Shown: piece by piece, positions 43,190 to 51,236 of the stretch
Layout: every line of letters begins with the position of its first letter
Numbering within the stretch: position 1 is the first letter of the stretch
Source: an uncultured Paracoccaceae bacterium
GTDB taxonomy: Bacteria; Pseudomonadota; Alphaproteobacteria; Rhodobacterales; Rhodobacteraceae
Length of the DNA: 64,000 nucleotides
Assembly (NCBI GenBank): GCA_947498985.1
Contig: CANMMF010000009.1
Coordinates: 124,001 to 188,000, forward strand
Direction of reading: 5' to 3'
Made by a program: the position numbers and the translations under genes
The notes under the pieces: model-generated
The model's database searches: none
What the model was told of the DNA's origin: nothing
The model's input: the letters and a program-made list of their open reading frames with translations, nothing else

Positions 43190-43555
43190 ATGAAACCGCA
43201 ACTTGTTCTTCCGGCCGCCGGGCTCGCCTTGGTGGCGGCCTGTGCCGATCATGGCGCAAACTACGAACCGATCCTCGATGGCGCGCCGACCCGGGCCTAT
43301 CGGGCCGACCTGGCCGCTTGCCAGACCCTGGCCCGCAATCAAAACCAGTTCGATCACGAAACCGCCGGGGCGGCCGTCCTTGGCGCCGGGGTCGGGGCCG
43401 CTTTGGGGGCCGCTGATGACGATGGCGACGCCCTCGGCGGTGCGGTCGTTGGTGCGCTTGCAGGTGGGATGTCCGGCGCGGTGGACGCCGGTGAGCGGCG
43501 CGAAGCCATTGTCATCGAATGCCTGCGTGGCCGCGGCCACCGGGTCGTTGGTTGA
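43190..43555 (+). CDS. Glycine-zipper lipoprotein
   Basis: 121 residues. The signal sequence ends in a lipobox-like LVAAC (Cys19), so it is probably lipidated. The C-terminal half has glycine-zipper repeats (AAVLGAGVGAALGAA, GGAVVGALAGGMSG), as in small outer-membrane-associated proteins such as YMGG/17-kDa antigen types. Two further cysteines could pair. Function unknown; possibly membrane-integrity related. Confidence 0.78.
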   Translation: MKPQLVLPAAGLALVAACADHGANYEPILDGAPTRAYRADLAACQTLARNQNQFDHETAGAAVLGAGVGAALGAADDDGDALGGAVVGALAGGMSGAVDAGERREAIVIECLRGRGHRVVG

Positions 43556-43565
43556 GGGCACTGCG

Positions 43566-43796
43566 ATGACACAAATCCTTCATCTGCGTGCTCGGCGGTT
43601 TCACGCCCTGCACGATCTCCTCACCGGTGGTTCGCATCCAAAGTCGCTCAGTTTTGGCGCGTTTCCGGATTATCTGTCGCGAGATGTGGGCTTGCCAGAA
43701 AGGACCCCACAGGACCGGCACATCAGCGATCCGGGCCTTCCCTTCTTTTTCGGTAGATCGTGGGGTCAGCGATCCACGGCAGGACAATCGCTATGA
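43566..43796 (+). CDS. Small protein, DUF1127-like at its centre
   Basis: 76 residues starting at the ATG at 43566. The segment FPDYLSRDVGLPE resembles the conserved end of DUF1127 proteins (LPDHLLRDIGL). Its stop codon overlaps the next gene's ATG in ATGA, the same coupling seen throughout the operon, which supports it being translated. No strong ribosome binding site is visible, and the C-terminal half is not recognised. Confidence 0.4.
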   Translation: MTQILHLRARRFHALHDLLTGGSHPKSLSFGAFPDYLSRDVGLPERTPQDRHISDPGLPFFFGRSWGQRSTAGQSL

Positions 43797-44686
43797 AACG
43801 CGTCTTCATTGCTGGCGCGACGGGATATTTGGGACGCTATCTTTGCGCCGAGTATCAGCGGCGGGGGTGGTATGTGATCGCCCTTGTCCGCAAGGCGCCT
43901 CAGGGCGCGCCAATCGCAGCGGACCAGTTGGTTGAGGCCCAAGCCACCGATCCCCAAACGCTTCCGGGCATTATGGCTGGAGCCGACCTGGTCGTCTCGA
44001 GCCTTGGTATCACCCGGCAGGGGGATGGGCTGACCTATTGGGACGTCGACTATCAGGCGAACCTCAACCTGCTGCATGAGGCAGAGCGGGCGGGCGTTGC
44101 ACGTTTTGCCTATGTGCATGTTCTGCGCGCCGAAGACATGGCGCAGGTGCCTCTGGTTGCCGCCAAATCCGCCTTTGTCGCGGAACTCGAGCGTTCTCAG
44201 GTCGCAGCAACGGTGATCGCTCCGACGGGGTATTTCTCAGACATGGATGATTTCTTGACGATGGCGCGGTCCGGGCGGGTCTGGTTGCTCGGCGACGGGA
44301 GCAAACGGATCAACCCGATCGATGGCGCAGATTTGGCCTCGGCCGTGGCGGACGCCGCCGAGGCAGGTATTGCCCGGCAGGATGTGGGCGGGCCCGACAT
44401 CCTGACCCACCGGGAGTTGGCGGAACTGGCCTTTGCCAGCCTTGGCAAACTGCCGAAGATCATCTGTTTGCCGGACATTTTTCGACGGATCGCCCTGCGC
44501 CTATTGCCAAGCGTTTCGCCCCGCCGCGTCAGCGGGCCTGCCTGCTTTTTCCTCAGCGCCATGGCGCTGGACATGGTCGGCACGCCCACCGGCAAAAAGC
44601 GCCTGAAAGATCACTTCACATCCAAACTTGCCGCCACGCGGACGGCAAGCCTCCACCACATTTCACCCAAAGGAAAAACATCATGA
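43793..44686 (+). CDS. NAD(P)-binding (NmrA/atypical SDR) protein
   Basis: 297 residues. MKRVFIAGATGYLGRYL gives the Rossmann GxTGxxG motif of atypical extended SDRs, with an Arg after strand two (ALVRKAP) favouring NADP. The rest (VVSSLGITRQGDGLTYWDVD, VIAPTGYFSDMDDFL) matches NmrA/NAD(P)H-binding epimerase-like proteins. The classical YxxxK is not obvious, so it may be a sensor or reductase. ATG at 43793 with AGGA upstream. Overlaps the next gene by 4 bp. Confidence 0.82.
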   Translation: MKRVFIAGATGYLGRYLCAEYQRRGWYVIALVRKAPQGAPIAADQLVEAQATDPQTLPGIMAGADLVVSSLGITRQGDGLTYWDVDYQANLNLLHEAERAGVARFAYVHVLRAEDMAQVPLVAAKSAFVAELERSQVAATVIAPTGYFSDMDDFLTMARSGRVWLLGDGSKRINPIDGADLASAVADAAEAGIARQDVGGPDILTHRELAELAFASLGKLPKIICLPDIFRRIALRLLPSVSPRRVSGPACFFLSAMALDMVGTPTGKKRLKDHFTSKLAATRTASLHHISPKGKTS

Positions 44687-45384
44687 CCTTGCAACGCATT
44701 GGCGGGATCGCCGCCTTGATCTGTGCAGGAACCTACATCTTTGGCTTCGTTCTACTTGTGACTGTCATGGCCGAGATGGGGTTCGGAACAAACGACATTG
44801 ACGCGGACACCGTGGTCCGGGCGACAGTGGAAGACCCGGCGATCATGATCACTTGGAACACCGTCATCTACATCGTCAACGCGATGGCGCTGACCTTGCT
44901 CGTGGTCGCCCTCGCTGCCCGCATCAAGGTCGCATCGCCTGACTGGGGCAGCACCGCGCTGGCCTTCGGCCTGATCTGGACAACGCTTGTTCTTGGCGCG
45001 GGCATGATCGCCAATGTCGCCACGGAACGGGTGATGGCGCTGGCGCCCACCGACTTTGAGCGGGCGGTTCAGACATGGGAAGCCTTGCACGCGGTGGAAC
45101 TTGGCCTCGGCGGCGGGAATGAAATTGCCGGCGGCGTCTGGATCTTCTGCGTGAGCCTTGCGGGCGTCATCTACAGTGCCTTTGGCAAGGTTGTCACTGC
45201 GCTGGGGCTGCTGACTGGCCTCGGCGGGCTGCTGACGATCCTGCCTCCCCTGGGCGAGGTTGCCGGTGCGGCATTCGGCCTTGGCGCAATCGCCTGGTTC
45301 ATCGCGGTTGGTCTGGCGCTTTTGCTGAAGCGTGACGCAACAGCGCCGCAGGCGGCCTTATCACACGCCGCGAAAGGGATTTGA
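44683..45384 (+). CDS. Six-TM membrane protein, DUF4386-like
   Basis: 233 residues with about six hydrophobic segments, opening QRIGGIAALICAGTYIFGFV. The spacing and the loop ERVMALAPTDFERAVQTWEA resemble DUF4386-type integral membrane proteins. Function unknown. ATGA overlap with the gene before and 3 bp to the gene after show it belongs to the operon. Confidence 0.7.
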   Translation: MTLQRIGGIAALICAGTYIFGFVLLVTVMAEMGFGTNDIDADTVVRATVEDPAIMITWNTVIYIVNAMALTLLVVALAARIKVASPDWGSTALAFGLIWTTLVLGAGMIANVATERVMALAPTDFERAVQTWEALHAVELGLGGGNEIAGGVWIFCVSLAGVIYSAFGKVVTALGLLTGLGGLLTILPPLGEVAGAAFGLGAIAWFIAVGLALLLKRDATAPQAALSHAAKGI

Positions 45385-45387
45385 CCA

Positions 45388-46434
45388 ATGACATTGATGC
45401 AGAGCCTCCAAGCCATGATCGATGCAGAATGCACGAAGGCGCATACCCATAGGGTGATCCTGCGGGTTGCCTCAGGCGACGGTCAGGTTGATTTCCAGGG
45501 CAGCGCGGGAAACGCCACCCCGGACATCCGGTTTCCCATCGCCAGCATTTCCAAGACCTGCACGGCCGCGATGATCCTGCAATTGGTGGACGAAGGGAGG
45601 CTTTCGCTGGATCAGACGGTGCAGAGCGCGCTGCCGGATATCGATCTGTCGGGGCTGCACGCGGTGCAGGGCGTCGACCACGGACCAAACCTGACGATCC
45701 GCCAGCTTCTGTTCCAGACCTCGGGGCTGGCCGATTACTATGAAGGCGGGGTGGCGGCGGATCTCGTCCGTGGCAAGGACTATGCCTACGACCTCCATCG
45801 AGTCCTCGACTGGGCCAGGGAGGGCAAACCTCAGGCGGCCCCGGACAGCGGCAAGGCGCATTATTCCGACACCAACTTCCAGCTTCTCGGGGCGGTTATC
45901 GAGGCGGCGACAGGCCTGTGCTTTGGCGACGCTCTGCAAGAGCGGATTTGCGCGCCCCTTGGTCTGTGTCGGACCGCTCTCTTCGACCCGACCCGTGACG
46001 GTGGCGGCCAGACACTTCCCGTCTATCACAGGGACCTCAGGCTCGATATTCCGCGCATCCTGTCCAGCATGGGGCCGGACGGCGGCATCGTGTCGGACAC
46101 TGACGAACTCATGACTTTCCTGCGCGCCTTCATGGCCGGGCGGCTGTTCCAAGGCGACCACCTGCCCGTTTTGTGCCAGTGGCGGCCACTATACCTCCCG
46201 TTGCAATACGGCGGCGGGTTGATGCGGTTCAAGCTGCCCGGCTGGATGACACTCTGGCGGCCTTCACCGGAATTGATCGGTCATTCCGGGGCCAGCGGCA
46301 GTTTTGCCTATCACGCGCCAGAGCCGGACATCTTCCTCGTCGGCACGTTCAACCAGACTGACGCGCCAAAACGCCCCTTCAGCTTCATGCTGAAGGTTTT
46401 GAAGACCATCGAGACGCATAGAGATCGCACATGA
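45388..46434 (+). CDS. Serine hydrolase of the beta-lactamase class C / esterase family
   Basis: 348 residues. SISK (Ser53-x-x-Lys56) is the nucleophile motif, Y159-S-D replaces the usual Y-x-N, and HSG at 299-301 replaces the KTG box, as in EstB-like esterases and D-aminopeptidases. There is no signal peptide, so a cytoplasmic esterase or peptidase is more likely than antibiotic resistance. Overlaps the following alpha/beta hydrolase by 4 bp. Confidence 0.85.
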   Translation: MTLMQSLQAMIDAECTKAHTHRVILRVASGDGQVDFQGSAGNATPDIRFPIASISKTCTAAMILQLVDEGRLSLDQTVQSALPDIDLSGLHAVQGVDHGPNLTIRQLLFQTSGLADYYEGGVAADLVRGKDYAYDLHRVLDWAREGKPQAAPDSGKAHYSDTNFQLLGAVIEAATGLCFGDALQERICAPLGLCRTALFDPTRDGGGQTLPVYHRDLRLDIPRILSSMGPDGGIVSDTDELMTFLRAFMAGRLFQGDHLPVLCQWRPLYLPLQYGGGLMRFKLPGWMTLWRPSPELIGHSGASGSFAYHAPEPDIFLVGTFNQTDAPKRPFSFMLKVLKTIETHRDRT

Positions 46435-47441
46435 GAACGATCCTTAAATGGGCCCTTGGGACGCTTGTGGTTCTCGTTGCTCTGACCCTCGCCCTGTTTG
46501 TCGGCACGCGCGCGGACTATTCCGTCGCAACATTGGTGACCGAGGACCACACGCGGCCATCGCAGGAGATCGCCGGCATCAGGTTGCATCTGCAGATAGA
46601 AGACGGCCCGCCGGACGCGCAGACCATCATCGTCCTTCATGGCGGTGCGGGCAGCGATTTCCGCTCCTTGCTTGGGCTCTCGGACCTGTCCGACACGCAC
46701 CGCGTCGTGTTCTACGATCAGCGCGGTGCGGGCCTGTCCGAGCGGGTGGCGGCGGAACGCCTGACGCTCGACGGCTATCTCGAGGAGTTGCACGCGGTCA
46801 TCGCCATGGCATCGCCCGACCGGCCGGTTGTTCTGATCGGACATTCCTGGGGCGCGATGCTGGCGTCGGCCTATCTCGGGTCGCATCCCGACCGGGTTGA
46901 CCGCGCGATCCTGATCGAGCCAGGTTATCTGGACGCCGAGGGCAAGGCGGCATGGGAGGTGCGCGCGGCGCAGTACATGTCGGGGGCCGGATACCTGTGG
47001 CAGGCCATCCTGAACGGCTTTCGCGCCGCACATGTGACAGGGCCGGACGCCCATGCCAGCGACGATTTCCTGATCGGGCGGATGGTCAGGGTGTTCGCCA
47101 ACCATCCCGACAATCCCTATCACTGCGGCGAAGGCTACACCGCGCCGAACTGGCGGTTCGGCTCTTTGGCAAGCGCGCTGTGGCGCGATGCGCCGGAGGC
47201 AGACCTCGACCGGATCGCGCGCGGCACCGGGTATCGGGGCCCCGTCCTGTTCCTTGCCGGTGACTGCAACGACTGGACCGGCGCCTTGTTGCAAGCCCGC
47301 TACGCAGCCGGGTTTCCGAACGCCGAACTGCGCGTCATCCCGGAGGCGGGCCACGATGTCATCTGGGACAATCCCGGCGCCGCCATGCCAGTGATCCGCG
47401 CATTTCTTGATGAAGGTGCGGCGCTTGCAGACCGACCGTGA
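46431..47441 (+). CDS. Membrane-anchored alpha/beta hydrolase (proline-iminopeptidase-like)
   Basis: 336 residues. An N-terminal TM or uncleaved signal (WALGTLVVLVALTLALFVG) is followed by an alpha/beta hydrolase domain: VVFYDQRGAGLSER, nucleophile Ser139 in GHSWGAML, acid in FLAGDCNDW and His in PEAGHDVIWDNP. Most like prolyl aminopeptidases or epoxide/ester hydrolases facing the periplasm. Last intact gene of the operon. Confidence 0.85.
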   Translation: MRTILKWALGTLVVLVALTLALFVGTRADYSVATLVTEDHTRPSQEIAGIRLHLQIEDGPPDAQTIIVLHGGAGSDFRSLLGLSDLSDTHRVVFYDQRGAGLSERVAAERLTLDGYLEELHAVIAMASPDRPVVLIGHSWGAMLASAYLGSHPDRVDRAILIEPGYLDAEGKAAWEVRAAQYMSGAGYLWQAILNGFRAAHVTGPDAHASDDFLIGRMVRVFANHPDNPYHCGEGYTAPNWRFGSLASALWRDAPEADLDRIARGTGYRGPVLFLAGDCNDWTGALLQARYAAGFPNAELRVIPEAGHDVIWDNPGAAMPVIRAFLDEGAALADRP

Positions 47442-47466
47442 CAAGAAGCGCGGCCGTCTCCGTTCG

Positions 47467-47949
47467 ATGATGCGGACCTACGAGAGCCCGCACCACAGCG
47501 TCGTGGCCTTTGGTCTGCATGAAGGGGCGGCGAGGTTTCTTCACTCCGGCGCACCAATCGTCAACCAATCGGCCGAAGATGTCATCTTCGAAATCGGCTC
47601 AATCACCAAGGTGTTTACCGCGATCCTGCTGTGCCTGTTGATCGAAGAAGGCAAGGTCGACCCCCGCGCGCCCTTGGCTGAAATGTCCAAAGACCTGGCG
47701 GATGTGCCGCAACATCTGACGCCTGAGCACCTGATCTCGCAGAAGAGCGGGCTGCCAAATATCCTCATGCCGCTTTGGCGTGCCGCGATCACACCCATGC
47801 CTGATGGATCTTTTGCCGATTTCACGCGCTCGGATCTCTTCAATTGGCTGCGGGGCTGGTCCAAACAACTGAGACTGGCGGATCAGTTGTTTGGCTTGCC
47901 AAGAACGACAACGCTTCGCAGACGCGCAAGGAAGCCACGGCCAACTTGA
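47467..47949 (+). pseudogene. Serine hydrolase (beta-lactamase family), truncated
   Basis: 160 residues from the ATG at 47467. The first about 130 residues are a beta-lactamase/EstB-like N-terminus with the nucleophile motif FEIGSITKVFTAILL. Similarity stops near 47850 and the frame continues into an arginine-rich tail with no family character. The Y-x-N and KTG/HxG motifs are missing, so it cannot be catalytically complete. It looks like a duplicated relative of the serine hydrolase two genes upstream, broken by a rearrangement at the hairpin at 47861-47894. Confidence 0.7.
47861..47894. repeat. Perfect 12-bp inverted repeat at the truncation point
   Basis: CCAAACAACTGA (47861-47872) and its exact complement (47883-47894) flank a 10-nt loop. 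It sits where the serine-hydrolase similarity ends, so it may be the end of a former mobile element or a hairpin formed at the joint. No T-tract follows. Confidence 0.5.
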
Positions 47950-48014
47950 TCTGGCCAGGAATTGCGCATTGAACGATGGGCCCTCTGGTCTCGGCGAAAC
48001 ACAGTGGCCGCCGC

Positions 48015-48959
48015 CTAGGCCGCCTGCCGAACCGCAAGCCAGTCCAGCATTGCCTGGGTGGTTTCGTCGGGCTTCTCCTGCTGGATCCAGTGGCCGCAGT
48101 CGAGGGTGCGCACGTCCACATTGGGGACGAAATCCGCGAGGGTCTCGGATGGCGGGATCATGTCCAGCGCCCCGTAGATCATGAGGGTCGGTTGCCGGAC
48201 GATGGGGTCCACATCGGCCAGAATGTGCCAGTTGCGATCCATATTCCTGTACCAGTTGATGCTTCCGGTGAACCCGGTTTCCTTGAAGACGGCGATGAAG
48301 ACAGCGAGATCCTCGTCGGGCATCACCGGATCGCCCGAGGGCGCCGTGGACGTTGCCAGGTCGATCATCATCATGCCCGGCTCGGGCGGTGCCGGAGGCA
48401 CGTTCTTGCGGAACAGGTTGCGCAGGAAGCGATCCGTGTTCGCATCGAGCACAGCGTCCGCGACACCGGGCTGGCGGTTGAAGTGGACGAAGTAGTTGTC
48501 GGGCCCGAACACGCTTTCCATCCACGCGATCCAGGGAACAGGGGTGCGGGGCTGGTAGGGCAGCGCCAGGTTGATGATCCGGGCCACGCGATCGGGATGC
48601 AAAAGCGCCATGCTCCAGACGACGTTCGCGCCCCAGTCATGGCCCACGAAGGTGGCCGCTTCGTACCCGAAGTGGTCGAGAAGCGCGGCAAGATCGCCCG
48701 TCAGATGGGCGATGTCGTAGTCTTCGACCGCCGACGGGCGGGACGAGTTCCCGTAGCCGCGTTGGTTCGGCACGATGACGTGGTAGCCTGCCGCAGCGAG
48801 GGCTGGCATCTGATGGCGCCAAGCATAGGCATGCTCTGGCCATCCGTGGCACAGCACAATCGGGTTTCCCCTGTTCTCCCGACCGGCTTCAAAGACCTCG
48901 AGGTCTATATCTCCGAGCGTGATCCTCGTCGGCGTGGCGAAATGCGCGTTGATGGTCAT
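48015..48959 (-). CDS. Epoxide hydrolase-like alpha/beta hydrolase
   Basis: 314 residues. HGWPEHAYAWRHQMP supplies the HGxP oxyanion motif, the nucleophile is Asp108 in VGHDWGANV (Asp rather than Ser, as in soluble epoxide hydrolases and haloalkane dehalogenases), INWYRNMDRN carries a candidate epoxide-activating tyrosine, and GHWIQQEKP has the catalytic histidine. It opens epoxides to diols; the tyrosine pattern favours this over dehalogenation. ATG at 48957-48959 with AAGGAG upstream. Divergent from a WYL regulator 89 bp away. Confidence 0.88.
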   Translation of the reverse strand: MTINAHFATPTRITLGDIDLEVFEAGRENRGNPIVLCHGWPEHAYAWRHQMPALAAAGYHVIVPNQRGYGNSSRPSAVEDYDIAHLTGDLAALLDHFGYEAATFVGHDWGANVVWSMALLHPDRVARIINLALPYQPRTPVPWIAWMESVFGPDNYFVHFNRQPGVADAVLDANTDRFLRNLFRKNVPPAPPEPGMMMIDLATSTAPSGDPVMPDEDLAVFIAVFKETGFTGSINWYRNMDRNWHILADVDPIVRQPTLMIYGALDMIPPSETLADFVPNVDVRTLDCGHWIQQEKPDETTQAMLDWLAVRQAA

Positions 48960-49048
48960 GGCAGTCACTCCTTTTCTTGATTGCCTCGACCGTCCCCTAT
49001 GCCAAAAACAATCCAAAAACTGACACCTTTGTGTGGTACAGATCCGCC

Positions 49049-49762
49049 ATGAAGAGCCGCAGTAGACAAGACGCCATCGTGAGGACCCTGCGCCGCACCG
49101 GCACGACGACCATCGACGCACTGGTCCAGGAGGTCGGCGCATCCCGTAGCACGATCCTGCGAGACCTCTCGGCGCTGCGCGACGAGGGCTATGTGATCCA
49201 TGCCGAGCAGGGCCGTGGCGGCGGGCTGTACCTTGATCCGGGGTCGGTGCAGGCCACGCCCCGCCTGTCTGTCGCGGAGGTGTTCGCGCTGATCATCGGC
49301 GTGGCGAGCATGCGGGCGGCGCGGACGCTTCCATTCTCAAGCCTCGCCGATGCCGGGCTTGCGAAGATCGAGAAGGCCCTGCCACCGGACAAACTCCGCG
49401 ATCTGCGCCGCCTTCTGGACTGTCTCTATGTCGGGCCGCTGGCCCCTCAGGTCGACACGTCGACCCTCGGAGAAATGGACCCCGCCCTGCTGCCCGCGTT
49501 CGAGGCGTCGTTTCTCGAGCGGCTGTGCCTGCGGTTCCGCTATCGCGACGCGAAGGGAGTCGAGACCGAGCGGCAGGTCGAGCCACAAGCGATGCTGATC
49601 CTGCCACCGCTGTGGTACCTCGTCGCCTGGGATCCGACGCGCGACGATTTTCGGCATTTCCGCATGGACCGGATCCGCCGGCCTGAGATCGTTGAGGGGG
49701 CGTCATTCCGATCAAAGCACGTCCGCTTCGACGATGGCGTGCAGCCCGTGCGATACGCCTGA
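49049..49762 (+). CDS. YafY-type regulator with HTH and WYL domains
   Basis: 237 residues. The N-terminal DeoR-like helix-turn-helix has TIDALVQEVGASRSTILRDL and the wing ARGGG-type YVIHAEQGRGGGLYLD. The C-terminal WYL domain has the motif WYLVAWDPTRDDFRHFRMDRI. WYL domains bind ligands or nucleotides. It is divergent from the epoxide hydrolase gene and probably regulates it; a small inverted repeat ACAC-CTTT-GTGT lies in the shared promoter region near 49023. Confidence 0.85.
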   Translation: MKSRSRQDAIVRTLRRTGTTTIDALVQEVGASRSTILRDLSALRDEGYVIHAEQGRGGGLYLDPGSVQATPRLSVAEVFALIIGVASMRAARTLPFSSLADAGLAKIEKALPPDKLRDLRRLLDCLYVGPLAPQVDTSTLGEMDPALLPAFEASFLERLCLRFRYRDAKGVETERQVEPQAMLILPPLWYLVAWDPTRDDFRHFRMDRIRRPEIVEGASFRSKHVRFDDGVQPVRYA

Positions 49763-49854
49763 TGGATACGGTATTTCGTTTTGGCGATGCATGGTTCGGG
49801 CTTGTGACCTCGGGAGTACCCTGCATTTGCGCCTCGGTCACCGGTTTCGGTCTG

Positions 49855-50040
49855 TCACGCTCGACTGCATACCCGCGCCTGCTCCCGCATCACGGCGTAG
49901 TCGCTCAACATCTCCACAATCGCCGATCCCTCCGGCAACAGAACCAGCTCCTCGGCCGCCCGTGCCTGAAACTCCCTTCTGTATTCCGCGACCGGCGGAC
50001 ACGCCGCCGCCTTCAAAACCCGCCGTCGCGCAACCGGTCA
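49855..50040 (-). pseudogene. Prophage-type small protein remnant (CPPVxEY family)
   Basis: On the minus strand a frame ending at 49855 reads ACPPVAEYRREFQARAAEEL, then LVLLPEGSAIVEMLSDYAVM and REQARVC. This pattern is typical of small proteins next to lysis/spanin genes in alphaproteobacterial prophages. Upstream, another frame holds a lipobox-like LLTGCATAGF, so the original lipoprotein start and body are now out of frame near 50010. From 49763 to 49854 and 50041 to 50065 I see nothing else. Confidence 0.45.
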
Positions 50041-50065
50041 ACAAGCTCGTCGCGATTACGAGGAC

Positions 50066-50488
50066 GGCGACGCGCCCATGTTGCCCGAACTGCTCGACCA
50101 GATCCCACTAGATCAGGATGTCGGATCGGTTACCGCTGACGGAGCTTACGACACGCGCAAATGCCATGACGCGATTGCCGCACGTGGCGCAAATGCCGTC
50201 ATCCCACCCCGCAAAAACGCCAGGCCCTGGAAGCCCACAAGCACCGGCGCCATCGCCCGGAACGAGGCGATGCATGCGTCCCGTTATCCGGGCAAGACGT
50301 TGTGGCGAAGTTGGAGCGGATACCACCGTCGGAGCCGTGTCAAGGCAAAGATGACCTGCCTCAGATTGCCCGGCCAATCCCTCATGGCCCGCGACGTCGA
50401 TCGCCAGGCCGCCGAACTGCAGGTCCGCATCGCTGTCCTGAACGGCTACACCGCGCTTGGTATGCCTATCACTGAGGCCGTAGGATAA
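50066..50488 (+). pseudogene. IS5-family transposase, C-terminal remnant
   Basis: From GDAPMLPELLDQIP onward the frame encodes the second half of an IS5 transposase: VTADGAYDTRKCHDAIAARG (second catalytic Asp region), NAVIPPRKNARPWK, and SLMARDVDRQAAELQVRIAV to the end. The catalytic Glu region is altered and the N-terminal half with the first Asp is missing; upstream is the prophage-like remnant. So it is a dead fragment. The IS-like end sequence runs to about 50520. Confidence 0.8.
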
Positions 50489-50543
50489 TTCCGTCCGGGG
50501 AAAGGGGACCTGCGGTCACGCCCATATTTGTGCAACAAGGCCG

Positions 50544-51236
50544 GTGCGCGTTCATCCCATCACCGGTGAGGACACCGAGATCGTCCAAGCCACAATCTGT
50601 GTGGAAGACCGCGCAGCGAGTGAATCGACGTTTGGACCGTCGGAGGGCCTGGAGCGGCCAGTGTTTCAGAGGGTGCTTGAGGTGGGCATAGCCTGCAACC
50701 CAACCGAGCGCATTGTGGAGATATGCGCCGCCGGTGGAAAGAAAGTGCGCGATGACTATGCACATGCCTTCTCAAAACACTTTGCACCGGATTCCGAACC
50801 ACCCATAGAAGCGCCGCGTCGCGACGTTTTGCTGGACACGCTGCGATCCCAACCTGTGTTTTCGATTGAACCGGCGGACGGTATTGAGCGCTTTGAGATT
50901 TCGTCGCTCGACTTTTTCTCAACGGGCGGTGGTTTTGCGCGCTTCGAAAAGCGCGGTGCCGATGAAACGACTTACAAGTTTCTCGACCGTCGTTTTGGGC
51001 AGGTCTCGCCGATCAAGGCTGGCGCGTGGCAGATCGTTTCTGCGACGTTGAGGATTGTCATGGCTGCTCAGAACGGAAAGCGCCAGCGCACGCTGACTGT
51101 GACCCTGCGCAGCCCTATCACCACGACGATCCCCAACAAGACGGAAGCCGATCGCCAGTTGGTGCGCAGCCTTCTGGAGCGGTGGGACCTGATCGCACCG
51201 CCCGCGCCAGATTTTGAATTGATCGAGGATGGCTGA
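50544..51236 (+). CDS. Uncharacterised protein, probably 5'-truncated by the IS5 remnant
   Basis: 230 residues from a GTG at 50544. No family recognised. It has mixed alpha/beta character with IVEICAAGGKKVRDDYAHAF near residue 60 and a beta-rich C-terminal half (TLTVTLRSPITTTIPNK). The start follows the IS5 end by about 25 bp and has no good ribosome binding site, so the true N-terminus has probably been lost. The stop is immediately followed by the TTG start of the next gene, so they form a two-gene unit. Confidence 0.5.
   Translation: MRVHPITGEDTEIVQATICVEDRAASESTFGPSEGLERPVFQRVLEVGIACNPTERIVEICAAGGKKVRDDYAHAFSKHFAPDSEPPIEAPRRDVLLDTLRSQPVFSIEPADGIERFEISSLDFFSTGGGFARFEKRGADETTYKFLDRRFGQVSPIKAGAWQIVSATLRIVMAAQNGKRQRTLTVTLRSPITTTIPNKTEADRQLVRSLLERWDLIAPPAPDFELIEDG

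Noticed and set aside
48015-48959. Haloalkane dehalogenase instead of epoxide hydrolase
   Set aside because: The nucleophile Asp fits both, but the NWYR tyrosine region and HGWPE motif favour epoxide hydrolase.
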